From positions 1 to 20,321 of the IMG/VR virus record IMGVR_UViG_3300017991_000456: DNA of 20,321 nucleotides, one strand, 5' to 3'. Source of the stretch: a virus. Of this stretch, positions 13,803 to 20,321 are shown piece by piece. The notes beneath the pieces were generated by a model. That model was not told where the DNA came from and made no database searches. It saw only the letters and a program-made list of their open reading frames with translations. The position numbers and the translations under genes are program-made. The first letter of the stretch is position 1. Every line of letters starts with the position of its first letter.

Positions 13803-13820
13803 TCCAGGGCTATCCCTGGA
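13803..13820 (-). other. Hairpin over the coat protein stop codon
   Basis: A perfect 7-bp stem (TCCAGGG/CCCTGGA) with a four-base loop ATAG contains the TAG stop of the coat gene in the loop and stem edge. It could protect the highly used coat mRNA 3' end. The words CCAGG/CCTGG are frequent here, so chance is possible. Confidence 0.4.
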
Positions 13821-14937
13821 AAATCACGCCGCCGTTCGGCTGAATTACTTCGCATCCGCAATAGACATCATAAACGATCGAATCCGACAGGGATACGGTC
13901 GACGATGACATCGAAACACGGATACTAATGCCCTTATATCCTTCGACCGCGGACCCCATGTTCAGCGGGGACGGTGCGACGATCGCGCCAGCGACCGAAT
14001 TCGGGTGATAGAGAACATCGGCCTGGAGTGCGGACTTGAACGTTACCGCGGCATCGTTGCCGGCGATGACTAGGGCGGCCGATACGGCCGGATATATCGG
14101 GATATCGCCTTCGTTCGACGCAAGTGTCAGATCCGCGGTGACGGTATAAACTTGCGTGTCGCCGGCGACAGTGAATCGCGTTCCCTTCTTTACGGTTCCG
14201 GCGGCCGCGGTGAATCCATCCAAGTGAACGGTAGTCGCCGCCAGGACCGGAACGCCGTCGGTCAGGACGGTTCCGGCGATGTCGCCGCGGTCATGTTCGG
14301 ACCCGTTCGGATCCGCGAACCAGTCGAATCCCAGGCGCCGCGGGAGATTGCCTTCGCGAAGTCCCAGGGGACCATCGCCGCCGAAATCGGCGTCCGAAAA
14401 CATGGTCAGTTGCAAGAACGACGCTTCCGCGGTTGTATCGATCAGGGCCAGGCGGCCGTTCTTCACGACTTTGTTGTCCTGAAGAATCTTGCGGCCGGCT
14501 ACGATATGCGCCTTCGTCGACGGATCGGTTCCTTCCGTTCCTGATACATTCCGCGCGAAACCGCGAACCATTGTATCGACGAAATACGTGTCGATCGCGT
14601 CCAGAATCGCGTCCATCGCCGGGATCGTGACCAGGCGCGTGAAACCGTCCAGTTCCAGCGACTTTTGCTTGGTTGTCAGGTCGACGCGAACGTCGAAGTG
14701 ATGTTCCAGGGTCAGATCGACTTCTGTTTCGGTGACATCCTGGGCGTTCGTCGAACCGGTGAATTCTTCCGCCGTGAAGGTTCCCGGGACCGTCACTTTC
14801 ACGGTATCCCCGACCTTGTTGGCCTGAAGAATTTTTTCCTTTTCGCGGGAAACCATGTTCCCGGTCATAAGGCGATCATGAAGGACGATAGCGGCGTCCC
14901 TGGCGACTAGCGTCGGAGTGATGAATGTATTTGCCAT
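13810..14937 (-). CDS. Major capsid (coat) protein, P22 coat-like
   Basis: The 375-residue protein forms the head shell. The N-terminus (MANTFITPTLVARDAAIVLHDRLMTGNMVSRE) and the following VGDTVKVTVPGTF, TEVDLTLEHHFDVRVDLTTKQKSLELDGFTRLVTIPAMDAI and IDTYFVDTMV stretches are the pattern of the P22 gp5-type coat family, an HK97-fold protein. The C-terminal part is beta-rich with VSMSSSTVSLSDSIVYDVYCGCEVIQPNGGVIF. The start at 14937 is chosen because it follows GGGAGAAAAAGTC, a good Shine-Dalgarno site, and the family begins MAN. An open frame extends to 15156 but would overlap the scaffold gene by 194 bases in another frame. Order portal-scaffold-coat supports the assignment. Confidence 0.9.
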   Translation of the reverse strand: MANTFITPTLVARDAAIVLHDRLMTGNMVSREKEKILQANKVGDTVKVTVPGTFTAEEFTGSTNAQDVTETEVDLTLEHHFDVRVDLTTKQKSLELDGFTRLVTIPAMDAILDAIDTYFVDTMVRGFARNVSGTEGTDPSTKAHIVAGRKILQDNKVVKNGRLALIDTTAEASFLQLTMFSDADFGGDGPLGLREGNLPRRLGFDWFADPNGSEHDRGDIAGTVLTDGVPVLAATTVHLDGFTAAAGTVKKGTRFTVAGDTQVYTVTADLTLASNEGDIPIYPAVSAALVIAGNDAAVTFKSALQADVLYHPNSVAGAIVAPSPLNMGSAVEGYKGISIRVSMSSSTVSLSDSIVYDVYCGCEVIQPNGGVIFQG

Positions 14938-14962
14938 GACTTTTTCTCCCTGGCCGGATCCG

Positions 14963-15616
14963 TTACTGGATTTTCCGAACGGCCGCGGCCCTTTCTTCAG
15001 TCGTTTGTTTATCCGGTGTTTTGTCCCCTGAAGGACCGGATCCGTCAGATCCATCGTGACCGTTCCCGCCGGATCCGTGTCCGGATTTATCGACGATCGT
15101 CGCCTTGTTCGCCGTTCGGAACGCTTCGACCAGGGGCCCGGTGACGTTCTGGTCATCCAGGTCTTTGTCGTCCAGGTTCGCGAACGATGTCACAAAAGCG
15201 CCTTTCATGATCTTTTTGTCGACCCCTTCGATGAATGTAATTCCGGATCCATCCATGATCGCGCCGATCTTCCCTTCGCGTTCCCGCTTCGCCACTTCCG
15301 CGGTCATGTTCGCGATTTGTTCATCGCGTTCCTTCACGCGGCCGGCCAGTTTTTCGACTTCCGCCTGGGCCTTTTCAAGATCGGATTTTCCGGCGTTGCC
15401 GGCATCCTCAATCTTCGCGGTCAGGTCGGCGACGGATGCTTTCAATCCTTCGACTTCCTTTTCCGCTTCCGCCTGGCGTTCTTCCGCTTTCCGCCTGGCG
15501 GCGGCCGCCGCGTCATCGATAGCCTTTTGGGGATCGTATTCGGCCAGCGCCTTTTTTTCGACGTCCGTCAAATCTTCCCCGTTCGCGACTTTCTTCAGGA
15601 TTGCGGCGATGTTCAT
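14963..15616 (-). CDS. Capsid scaffolding protein
   Basis: This 217-residue protein probably guides coat assembly and is then lost. It is highly charged and helical, with a coiled-coil heptad region at about residues 38-115 (Ala/Glu/Lys-rich). A short IMDGSGITFIEGVDKKIMKGAF segment follows, then a Gly/Asp/Ser/His-rich linker (GHGSGGNGHDGSDGSG). The C-terminus is a basic helix (TEERAAAVRKIQ), the usual coat-binding end of scaffolds. It is encoded directly upstream of the coat gene, with 25 bases between. The start is preceded by GAAAGGACACGAC. Two small hairpins lie in the leader. No protease motif was seen, so head maturation proteolysis is not indicated here. Confidence 0.82.
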   Translation of the reverse strand: MNIAAILKKVANGEDLTDVEKKALAEYDPQKAIDDAAAAARRKAEERQAEAEKEVEGLKASVADLTAKIEDAGNAGKSDLEKAQAEVEKLAGRVKERDEQIANMTAEVAKREREGKIGAIMDGSGITFIEGVDKKIMKGAFVTSFANLDDKDLDDQNVTGPLVEAFRTANKATIVDKSGHGSGGNGHDGSDGSGPSGDKTPDKQTTEERAAAVRKIQ

Positions 15617-15640
15617 GTCGTGTCCTTTCAGGATTTTTCT

Positions 15641-15681
15641 CCGGATCCAGATCCGGCCGCATTGTCAAACGCCACAATGCG
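15641..15681 (-). promoter_or_regulatory. Two adjacent hairpins in the scaffold leader
   Basis: 15641-15656 is a 6-bp stem (CCGGAT/ATCCGG) with a four-base loop. 15658-15681 is a perfect 8-bp stem (CGCATTGT/ACAATGCG) with an eight-base loop. They fill the gap between the portal stop and the scaffold start and precede its Shine-Dalgarno site. They could tune the step from portal (few copies) to scaffold and coat (many copies), for example through mRNA processing. Confidence 0.4.
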
Positions 15682-15716
15682 AAGGCGATTTCATGAAAGG
15701 CCAGGATTTCAGTCCG

Positions 15717-17261
15717 TCATTCCGCCTGGTCGTCGGCATCGAAGGCGGCGCCGGCGTCGGGATCCGCCTGGTCGCCGGTGTTCCCCTGGACGACCTGGAC
15801 GGCCGGCGGCGCGGTCATCTTGTCCAGTGTCGCGTCGTCCATTTCGTCGATTTCCTTCAGGATTTCGGCCTTCCGGTCGTCGGGGATCTTTCGGATCTGG
15901 TCCATGATTTCGACGGATATCCGCATCGATTCTCGGATCGCGGACCTGGGGAGTTCCAGCGCCGACAATTCGACCAGGGTTTTCATATCCTGGGCGACGT
16001 CGACCAGGTTGAATTGCCGCGGGTATTCCGGTTCATATTCGGCGAACGTCGAATCCAGTTCCCGAGAAATTCCGATCGCCTTCTTTTCGACATCTTCCAA
16101 AAGGATCGCCCTGGTTCGAAGTGTCGCGGCCGGATCCAGGTGATCCCAGGCCTTCGATTCGGCGCTTTCGACCTGGCCGGAATCGCTTTTCCCCAGGGCC
16201 AGGCCGACGATTTCGAACAGTTCCTTTCGCCGGCGCAGGATTTCGTCAGGGATGGCCTTCAGGTCGCCGGCGGCCGGCGTCAGGTATCGGGTGATCCCCG
16301 CGGATTCCTTCGTTTCCATAAGCGGGTATTCGATGCCGCGGACCATTTCCAGGGATTCATCATATGATCGATCCGAAAGGCGCATGACTTCATCGACCAG
16401 ATCGGTCGTGATGACCAGTTGCGGGAACACGGTCTGAATTAGATTTTCATGATGAGCCGATTCCAGGTTCAGCAACGCGGCCTGTACGCGTTCGACGTCG
16501 TCGAACCAATACGGCATCGAAGATGGAACGCCGACGGGGACGAACGGGACCAGTTTGGCCGAAATTGTGAAATCTTCAGTTTGGACGACCTTTTCCGGAT
16601 CATCCGGATCCAGGTAAAGTCGCGTTCCCTTCCCGCGTTCCCAAACAGTCCGAATTACCTTTTCGACGGCCGCGGTCGCGGGATCATCGTTTTCATAAAC
16701 CGATTCTTGCGTTATCAACCAAACCAGGCGGCCATCCTGGCCGAAATGCCAGTCGACGACTTCCGTCGATTTCCATAGCGTCCAGAATATCCGATCGCCT
16801 TCCGCTTCGCGTTGTGCGACGGACCTGGTCGCCGGTTGTCCGGTTGCAGGATCGATGCCAGGCGTTCCGCGGTCGACGCCGATCCAGTCCCATTGTCCGG
16901 CCGTGTAGTTGCCGGAAACGTTCTGCATAAATTCATCGACCGTCAGGCCCGTCCTGGTCGCGTCCGCCGCGAACGTTTCGTCGACGTTGTTCCGGCCGAC
17001 GTCCTGGCCGAAAACGTATTGATTGACCTTTGTGACGATCCGGCCGGCGTAGTTTATCAGGAATGAACGATCGGGCCGGCCCTGGATCCCCGAACCATCG
17101 CCGTTCCAGGACGCGTCGGATTCGCACGGAAACCGGGAAAGGCGCGCGGTGATATACGCGCCGCCGCCGGCCTTTGCCATAAGGTTCCGCCGTAATTGTT
17201 CGTTTCGGTCGGAAAGGATCTTGTGTTTTCGCGTCGCGCGAATATCGGCGGTTTCGGGCAT
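15717..17261 (-). CDS. Portal protein
   Basis: The 514-residue protein forms the ring at the capsid vertex through which DNA is packaged and ejected. It has the SPP1 gp6/HK97-type layout: a helical N-terminus, INYAGRIVTKVNQYVFGQDV (about residues 70-90), a central domain with aromatic strands (VVDWHFGQDGRLVWLITQ), PYWFDDVERVQAALLNLESAHHENLIQTVFPQLVI, a long stalk helix near RRRKELFEIVGLALG and ESAESKAWDHL (355-385 region), and an acidic C-terminal tail rich in Asp/Ala/Gln. It follows terminase with 29 bases between and precedes scaffold. The start follows AAAGGGGAACATC, a strong Shine-Dalgarno site whose leader is a diverged relative of the 31-bp intergenic repeat. Confidence 0.9.
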   Translation of the reverse strand: MPETADIRATRKHKILSDRNEQLRRNLMAKAGGGAYITARLSRFPCESDASWNGDGSGIQGRPDRSFLINYAGRIVTKVNQYVFGQDVGRNNVDETFAADATRTGLTVDEFMQNVSGNYTAGQWDWIGVDRGTPGIDPATGQPATRSVAQREAEGDRIFWTLWKSTEVVDWHFGQDGRLVWLITQESVYENDDPATAAVEKVIRTVWERGKGTRLYLDPDDPEKVVQTEDFTISAKLVPFVPVGVPSSMPYWFDDVERVQAALLNLESAHHENLIQTVFPQLVITTDLVDEVMRLSDRSYDESLEMVRGIEYPLMETKESAGITRYLTPAAGDLKAIPDEILRRRKELFEIVGLALGKSDSGQVESAESKAWDHLDPAATLRTRAILLEDVEKKAIGISRELDSTFAEYEPEYPRQFNLVDVAQDMKTLVELSALELPRSAIRESMRISVEIMDQIRKIPDDRKAEILKEIDEMDDATLDKMTAPPAVQVVQGNTGDQADPDAGAAFDADDQAE

Positions 17262-17290
17262 GATGTTCCCCTTTGCATAAGGCCATCGTT

Positions 17291-18817
17291 TCAGCGCGCG
17301 AAGATCGCGTCCGGATCCTGGGCCGCGATCCTTTTACCGCGGCCAGGCAACGCGATACCATCTTTTTCCCTGGTAAAAAAGTCGAACACAATCGCCGCGG
17401 CGTCGGGCGGATCGTCGTGATCCCCGTCGGGAAATTCGCGGAACGTTTGGACGAATAGGTCGTTCCAGGGCGCGCGGACCAGGTGGACGCCGCCGGCTTC
17501 CATGACCGGTTCGACGGGCGCCAGTTTCGCGGACTTGTCCCCTGGTAGATTCGCCTTCGAAACGGACCGGACGCCCTTCAGGGTTCGTTTCAATTCGACA
17601 TAGGTATCCTTATATGCGCCGAACGCTTCGACTACGACCTGGACGGCCTGGCCATCTTTCTTCGTAGTGTCTAGGATCAGTTTGTTCCGTTCGGTCGCTT
17701 CCGCGCGGACGAATACCATGTCGACGATCCATAGGTCGTGTTTGATGATCTGGAAACCGTCCCGTTCGACCGTTGTCAGGACGACGGTTCCCAGGATCCC
17801 GACGGTATAATCCGGATCATCGGAATCGCGTTCCTTCGCCGACGACGCCAGATCCCAGGCGCGGATATACTTCCCTTTTGGAATTTCCTTCAGGTCGTGA
17901 TACTGGATCCGGTCGACCAGGAAACGGTTCCCGCCTTCGACGACCGGCGAACAGTCCAGCAACGCGGCCGAAAGGGATCCCTGGGCGGCGTACTGTTCGC
18001 GATACCAGGAATCGGGGAACCGTTCGGGGAACAGGAAAGCGCCGGATTCGGGATCCTTCGCGGGGAATTTCAGGATCCGGAATTTCGGGAAATCCTTGTT
18101 CTTTTCGCGTTCCTTTTTGATCCGGCCGCGGATGTCGTCTACGTGCCAGGGCGTCGCGCAAATAATCACGATCGATACAGGGGCCCGGCGGGAAAGGACA
18201 TCTTGGAACGCCGACCAGGTAGTCTTTCGATACTTTTTCGATCGCGCTTCCGCGCGGCTTTTGCAGTAATCGTCGACGATTATCAGATCGCCGCCTTTGC
18301 CGACCAGGGATCCGCCAAGGCCGGTCGCCGTGACCCGGCCAGTTCCGCCGGCGATCTTCCAGGACTGTATGGAATTGTCGCCGCGCGGGATCGCGACGTC
18401 GGGAAACAGTTCGTGGTACTTCGTCGATTTGATGATCGTTTTCGCATCCCGGGAAAACTGTTCGACCAGGTCGGCGCCATATCCCGACATGATGACATCG
18501 GGATCCAGACCGGCCGCCTGGCAACGGCCCAGGAAATAAGGCGGAAGGGCGCGCGATACCAGGTCGGATTTTCCGTGTCGGAACGGAACGACGATATCCA
18601 GGTTCGTCGATTTGCCGGCCAGGTAGTCGTCGATCGCTTTGTCGATCGCGTCGCATATCGCGCGGGTATGCTGGCCGACCAGGAATGGCCAGGGCTTCCA
18701 GAACACGAAACGGACGAATTCCAGGAATGATGACCTAGCCCCGCGTCGGAGCGCCAGTCTATCCTTCGCCGCCAGGATCGCTTTCCGCCGCGGCGACAAA
18801 GGCTTCGATTTCGTCAT
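17291..18817 (-). CDS. terL: Terminase large subunit
   Basis: This 508-residue packaging motor cuts and pumps phage DNA into the head. ATPase motifs: VVPFRHGKSD at 76-85 (Walker A), DLIIVDD at 177-183 (Walker B) and ICATPWH at 219-225 (coupling motif). RNase H-like nuclease residues: D322 in AWDLASS, E397 in VVEAFG, and D472 in the HDDPPDA stretch (467-473). All three acidic positions are kept, so the enzyme looks active. The length is normal. The start overlaps the small subunit by 59 bases, suggesting coupled translation. Gene order terS-terL-portal is standard. Confidence 0.96.
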   Translation of the reverse strand: MTKSKPLSPRRKAILAAKDRLALRRGARSSFLEFVRFVFWKPWPFLVGQHTRAICDAIDKAIDDYLAGKSTNLDIVVPFRHGKSDLVSRALPPYFLGRCQAAGLDPDVIMSGYGADLVEQFSRDAKTIIKSTKYHELFPDVAIPRGDNSIQSWKIAGGTGRVTATGLGGSLVGKGGDLIIVDDYCKSRAEARSKKYRKTTWSAFQDVLSRRAPVSIVIICATPWHVDDIRGRIKKEREKNKDFPKFRILKFPAKDPESGAFLFPERFPDSWYREQYAAQGSLSAALLDCSPVVEGGNRFLVDRIQYHDLKEIPKGKYIRAWDLASSAKERDSDDPDYTVGILGTVVLTTVERDGFQIIKHDLWIVDMVFVRAEATERNKLILDTTKKDGQAVQVVVEAFGAYKDTYVELKRTLKGVRSVSKANLPGDKSAKLAPVEPVMEAGGVHLVRAPWNDLFVQTFREFPDGDHDDPPDAAAIVFDFFTREKDGIALPGRGKRIAAQDPDAIFAR

Positions 18818-19346
18818 CGGTCATTTCGTCCAGGTGTTTCTTCAGGTCCAGGGCGATCCGTTTCGGCGCTTGCCATCCCTTCATTTTTGCCAGGGCGACG
18901 ATCGCGTCCCGTTGATCGTGAAGTTCTAGCGTCGTGATGATCGCGCCGACGTCCCCCGTCGGATTGTAGATCGTTTTCGAGGTGACCTTTTTGATCGCTT
19001 CCGGATTCGGAAGTTCGTCGTTCAGGGCGATATGCCAAACTCCGTCCAGGTTCGCTTCCAGGTAGTCGGTCAGTTTCCCGCGCGCCTGGCGCGTCAGGAT
19101 TTCTTCCGCTTCCTGGCGTTCCATGATGGCGCCCTGGGCGACGGCGGCCTTCAGTTCGTCGATCCTGGCCTGGACGTCGGGCCGGTTTTCGATCTTGTGG
19201 GCGTTCGTTTTGGCGTTCTGGCGCTTCCGTCCGGCGTTCGCTTTTTTCCCGCCATAACCGGCGGCCAGGTAGGCTTCGACGGTAGTTTCGCCCTTGAATC
19301 GGGCGACGGCGTACTGTTCATGACGCGGATTCTTTAACGGTGGCAT
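18759..19346 (-). CDS. terS: Terminase small subunit
   Basis: The 195-residue protein recognises phage DNA and loads the large subunit. It has the terminase small subunit (Terminase_2-like) pattern: HEQYAVARFKGETTVEAYLAAGY at 9-31, a basic KKANAGRKRQNAKTNAHKI segment, RPDVQARIDELKAAV at about 55-69 and an oligomerisation part, MERQEAEEILTRQARGKLTDYLE. The C-terminus (KKHLDEMTDDEIEAFVAAAE) is an acidic helix likely to touch TerL. Its start overlaps the end of the upstream gene by 29 bases, and its end overlaps terL by 59 bases, so the three form one translational unit. Confidence 0.9.
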   Translation of the reverse strand: MPPLKNPRHEQYAVARFKGETTVEAYLAAGYGGKKANAGRKRQNAKTNAHKIENRPDVQARIDELKAAVAQGAIMERQEAEEILTRQARGKLTDYLEANLDGVWHIALNDELPNPEAIKKVTSKTIYNPTGDVGAIITTLELHDQRDAIVALAKMKGWQAPKRIALDLKKHLDEMTDDEIEAFVAAAESDPGGEG

Positions 19347-19893
19347 GGTTCATCCCCCTTCGCCGGCCGACGGCGGCGCGTTGTTTCGTCGGCATTGTCC
19401 GCTTTCTACCATAGGCCGGTTTTTCCGCTTCTTGAGATGACCAGGACCAGGATTTCATCGCGATCGCGTACGCCAGGGCCGGCCAGTTCCGGCGCGCTTT
19501 CTTCAGGCGATTATGCGCCGATGACGTCGAAATCCCGATACGTTCGGCGACAATTCGAAGGGGACGGTCGGGATACGCCAGGCGATCCAGGACGATTTCC
19601 CTGGTCCGCGGTGATAGGGCCAGGATTTGTTTAGCGAGAAACGCCATCCCTTCGACAACCGGATCCGCGGCCGGATCGTGGACGACGGCCGGATCCCCGT
19701 TGAAATCGAAAACGCGATCGACGTCCAGTTCCGCTTCCCCGGGATTCGCCGACGAAAAAATCGCGACGTGACTTCGACCGTGATGACTTCCGCTTTTCGG
19801 ATGGCATTTTGAACATGGGACTTTATCCCAGGGTGTTCGCCGATATTTCCCGGCGGCGATCGCGTCGCCGACTTCGCACTTGTGACATTCCAT
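19318..19893 (-). CDS. Zinc-knuckle protein with sigma-region-4-like HTH; candidate late regulator
   Basis: The 191-residue protein has C3xxC6 and C27xxC30, a probable zinc ribbon, in the first 30 residues. An acidic linker follows. Residues about 94-137 (LSPRTREIVLDRLAYPDRPLRIVAERIGIS, then SSAHNRLKKARRNWPAL) resemble sigma factor region 4 or LuxR-type helix-turn-helix proteins, where a recognition helix follows 'iAe.lgis...v..rl..Ar'. The C-terminus is basic. It directly precedes terS and overlaps it by 29 bases. This suggests a packaging partner or a late transcription regulator. The start is three bases past the previous stop with a weak Shine-Dalgarno match. The assignment is based on motif reading. 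Confidence 0.7.
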   Translation of the reverse strand: MECHKCEVGDAIAAGKYRRTPWDKVPCSKCHPKSGSHHGRSHVAIFSSANPGEAELDVDRVFDFNGDPAVVHDPAADPVVEGMAFLAKQILALSPRTREIVLDRLAYPDRPLRIVAERIGISTSSAHNRLKKARRNWPALAYAIAMKSWSWSSQEAEKPAYGRKRTMPTKQRAAVGRRRGMNHATVKESAS

Positions 19894-19896
19894 CTA

Positions 19897-20321
19897 TCAT
19901 CCCAGGTTCGCCGCCGTTGGTTTCTTCATGAATCGCCGGCCCCGCTTCGTCAGGGAAAACACGGTCGATCCGATTTCCGATCGGTTCGCAACAAGTTTCA
20001 GGTCGACCAGGCGTTTGACGCGCGAAGTGTGCATCCGCCGGCCTTGTTTCAGCGCGCGAAGATCCTGATAGACTTCCGACGGATCCGGCGCGACATCGTC
20101 CGCCGGCGCCAGGGCCGGCAACGCCGGCATTTCGTTCCGGCATATTTCCTGGACGCGTCGGCTGAACGTCGAAATCGACTTCAGTCGTTCTTCCGGCGTC
20201 ATCGCCTGGATGGCATCGAAGGCTTTCCGAACGGCGATCATACGGGCGCCCAGGGCGCCGACGACGCGAAGGATGTCGGGATTGTATCGCCGGCGATAAT
20301 CGCCCAGGTGTCCGAATACCA
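19897..20321 (-). CDS. Winged-helix-like DNA-binding protein (partial, 5' end off window)
   Basis: The frame stays open past the ATG at 20241 to the window edge, adding 26 codons (VFGHLGDYRRRYNPDILRV and on), so the true start is probably outside the window. The visible 140 residues are helical and basic. The C-terminal part, RMHTSRVKRLVDLKLVAN followed by VFSLTKRGRRFM, matches the end of a winged helix: a recognition helix, an 'l...glv' strand and a 'y.LT.rG..f' wing. It ends four bases before the zinc-HTH gene. It is probably a phage regulator or a DNA-binding packaging accessory. No closer family was recognised. Confidence 0.65.
   Translation of the reverse strand, partial: VFGHLGDYRRRYNPDILRVVGALGARMIAVRKAFDAIQAMTPEERLKSISTFSRRVQEICRNEMPALPALAPADDVAPDPSEVYQDLRALKQGRRMHTSRVKRLVDLKLVANRSEIGSTVFSLTKRGRRFMKKPTAANLG

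Noticed and set aside
14938-15156. N-terminal extension of the coat protein to 15156
   Set aside because: It would overlap the scaffold frame, has no ribosome-binding site, and the coat family starts at the MAN at 14937, which has one.
15105-16367. 420-codon plus-strand open frame across scaffold and portal
   Set aside because: It is Phe/Ser/Arg-rich low-quality sequence antisense to two clear structural genes, with no Shine-Dalgarno site.
17738-18730. 330-codon plus-strand open frame within terL
   Set aside because: It is antisense to a terminase with all catalytic motifs intact and shows no domain of its own.
1-20321. CRISPR array, integrase, transposase or lysis genes
   Set aside because: No regularly spaced repeats and no recombinase, holin or endolysin motifs were seen in any credible frame.

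Overview
This window is the structural (virion) gene block of a tailed double-stranded DNA phage or prophage. Nearly every gene lies on the minus strand, so transcription runs from about 20321 down to 1. The order is the usual late operon of a long-tailed (siphovirus-like) phage: DNA-binding proteins, small and large terminase, portal, scaffold, P22-type coat protein, head-tail connectors, MuF-type minor head protein, tail completion and terminator proteins, probable tail tube, tail assembly chaperone, tape measure, and distal tail or surface proteins. No integrase, replication, lysis or CRISPR genes are visible. The window therefore does not show whether the phage is temperate or free-living.

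Right end (20321-18759): a partial winged-helix-like protein and a zinc-knuckle/HTH protein, then TerS. 18817-13810: TerL, portal, scaffold and coat. 13807-12425: a small exported protein, a minigene-like ORF, a SAP/HeH-like protein and a head-tail adaptor candidate, with strong hairpins between them. 12423-9733: a 635-residue MuF protein with an extra C-terminal domain resembling RelA/SpoT synthetases, a small plus-strand gene converging on its 3' end, and a small basic protein. 9713-4318: tail genes. 4314-1: three distal-end genes, two of them with signal peptides. The last runs off the left edge.

The most interesting part is 10101-12423. A virion-associated MuF protein carries a candidate nucleotide-pyrophosphokinase toxin domain. 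The only plus-strand gene I accept ends on the same CTAG tetranucleotide as the toxin gene and has its own Shine-Dalgarno and -10-like box. I infer a MuF toxin-immunity pair. Also notable are three virion-operon proteins with signal peptides (two sharing a baseplate-like module), a duplicated 31-bp ribosome-binding intergenic element, and apparent complete absence of AGCT alongside abundant GGATCC.

The host cannot be named from sequence alone. The DNA is GC-rich with clear Shine-Dalgarno sites. The export signals and Thr-Asn/Trp-rich secreted proteins recall the Verrucomicrobiota/Kiritimatiellota group, but this is a weak hint. All functional names come from reading motifs and gene order, with no database search.
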